Source: Bacteroidota bacterium | GTDB taxonomy: Bacteria > Bacteroidota > Ignavibacteria > SZUA-365 > JAADGX01 | Reading direction: 5' to 3' | NCBI GenBank assembly: GCA_024276335.1 | Contig: JAJRXL010000535.1 | Span: forward strand, 1 to 7,188 | Length of the DNA stretch: 7,188 nucleotides | Shown here: piece after piece, positions 6,987 to 7,188 of the stretch | How positions within the stretch are numbered: position 1 is the first letter of the stretch | Layout of the letters: every line of letters starts with the position of its first letter | Program-made: the position numbers and the translations under genes | Notes under the pieces: model-generated | Told to the model about the DNA's origin: nothing | Database searches by the model: none | What the model saw: the letters and a program-made list of their open reading frames with translations, nothing else

Positions 6987-7188
6987 ATGAAAAAAATAAT
7001 TCCATTGATGCTTCTGTTTGCGCTCATTGGAATGCCAGTCGTCTTAGCATCCGGCGGCCCGGATGGTGATGGGTTGTCGAAGACCAGCAAGAACGACGAT
7101 TACGACTTCATCAGTATCAACACGATCCTGATGTGGATGTCGAACAACGGCGACATGGCATTCAATCCCCTGGCAGGCCAGGCCGGTC
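6987..7188 (+). CDS. N-terminus of an exported protein with an NTILMW-SNNG motif (partial, runs off the right edge)
   Basis: Sixty-seven complete codons are visible and the frame stays open to the window end. AGGAG at 6973-6977 lies nine bases before ATG. The N-terminus is a signal peptide (KK at 2-3, hydrophobic to about residue 20, likely cleavage after VLA21), followed by a Gly/Asp/Ser-rich linker and then NTILMWMSNNGDMAFNPLAG at 45-64. This segment resembles, from memory, the start of large secreted proteins in Ignavibacteria/Calditrichota/KSB1-type genomes that share an N-x-I-x-MW-x-SNNG element and often end in a T9SS sorting domain; that resemblance is not verified here. The gene follows the receptor by 54 bases with no terminator between, so it is likely co-transcribed with it. 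Its function is unknown. Confidence 0.88.
   Translation, partial: MKKIIPLMLLFALIGMPVVLASGGPDGDGLSKTSKNDDYDFISINTILMWMSNNGDMAFNPLAGQAG

Overview
This 7.2 kb window carries five plus-strand genes, and every one encodes a protein with export features: two with type IX secretion (T9SS) C-terminal sorting domains, one lipoprotein, one outer-membrane TonB-dependent receptor and one protein seen only at its signal-peptide end. The organism is probably a Gram-negative member of the FCB superphylum outside classical Bacteroidia. Ignavibacteria, Calditrichota, KSB1-like or Marinimicrobia-like lineages fit best. This rests on the sorting motif YPNPFNPST, the CarboxypepD_reg-plug-barrel receptor, strong AGGAGG ribosome binding sites and roughly 50% GC. 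No rRNA, tRNA, mobile element or CRISPR array was seen.

Layout. Bases 1-485 are the 3' end of a large secreted protein (a beta-sandwich module followed by a T9SS sorting domain). After a 62-base gap, 548-2509 encodes a 653-residue secreted protein. It has a CBM9/DOMON-like N-terminal module, an aromatic-rich middle, two dockerin-type calcium loops set unusually far apart, and a textbook T9SS sorting domain. A strong intrinsic terminator (2533-2566) closes this unit. A gene-free stretch of about 440 bases follows, with several possible RNA hairpins and a tiny possible leader ORF.

The second unit starts with a lipoprotein made of two DUF4397-like modules (3007-3723). A 200-base spacer with a 9-base tandem repeat and a small hairpin separates it from a 1002-residue TonB-dependent receptor (3924-6932). 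Another exported protein begins 54 bases after the receptor and runs off the right edge (6987 onward).

How they may work together (inference): the secreted CBM9/dockerin-like protein would be displayed or released through T9SS and could bind polysaccharide or another surface ligand. The receptor would import a ligand across the outer membrane using TonB energy. The DUF4397 lipoprotein sits where a SusD-type partner would be in a Sus-like system, but it is not SusD-like. Nothing in the window identifies the substrate. The most interesting points are the widely split dockerin-like pair framed by cysteines and the DUF4397 lipoprotein/receptor pairing.
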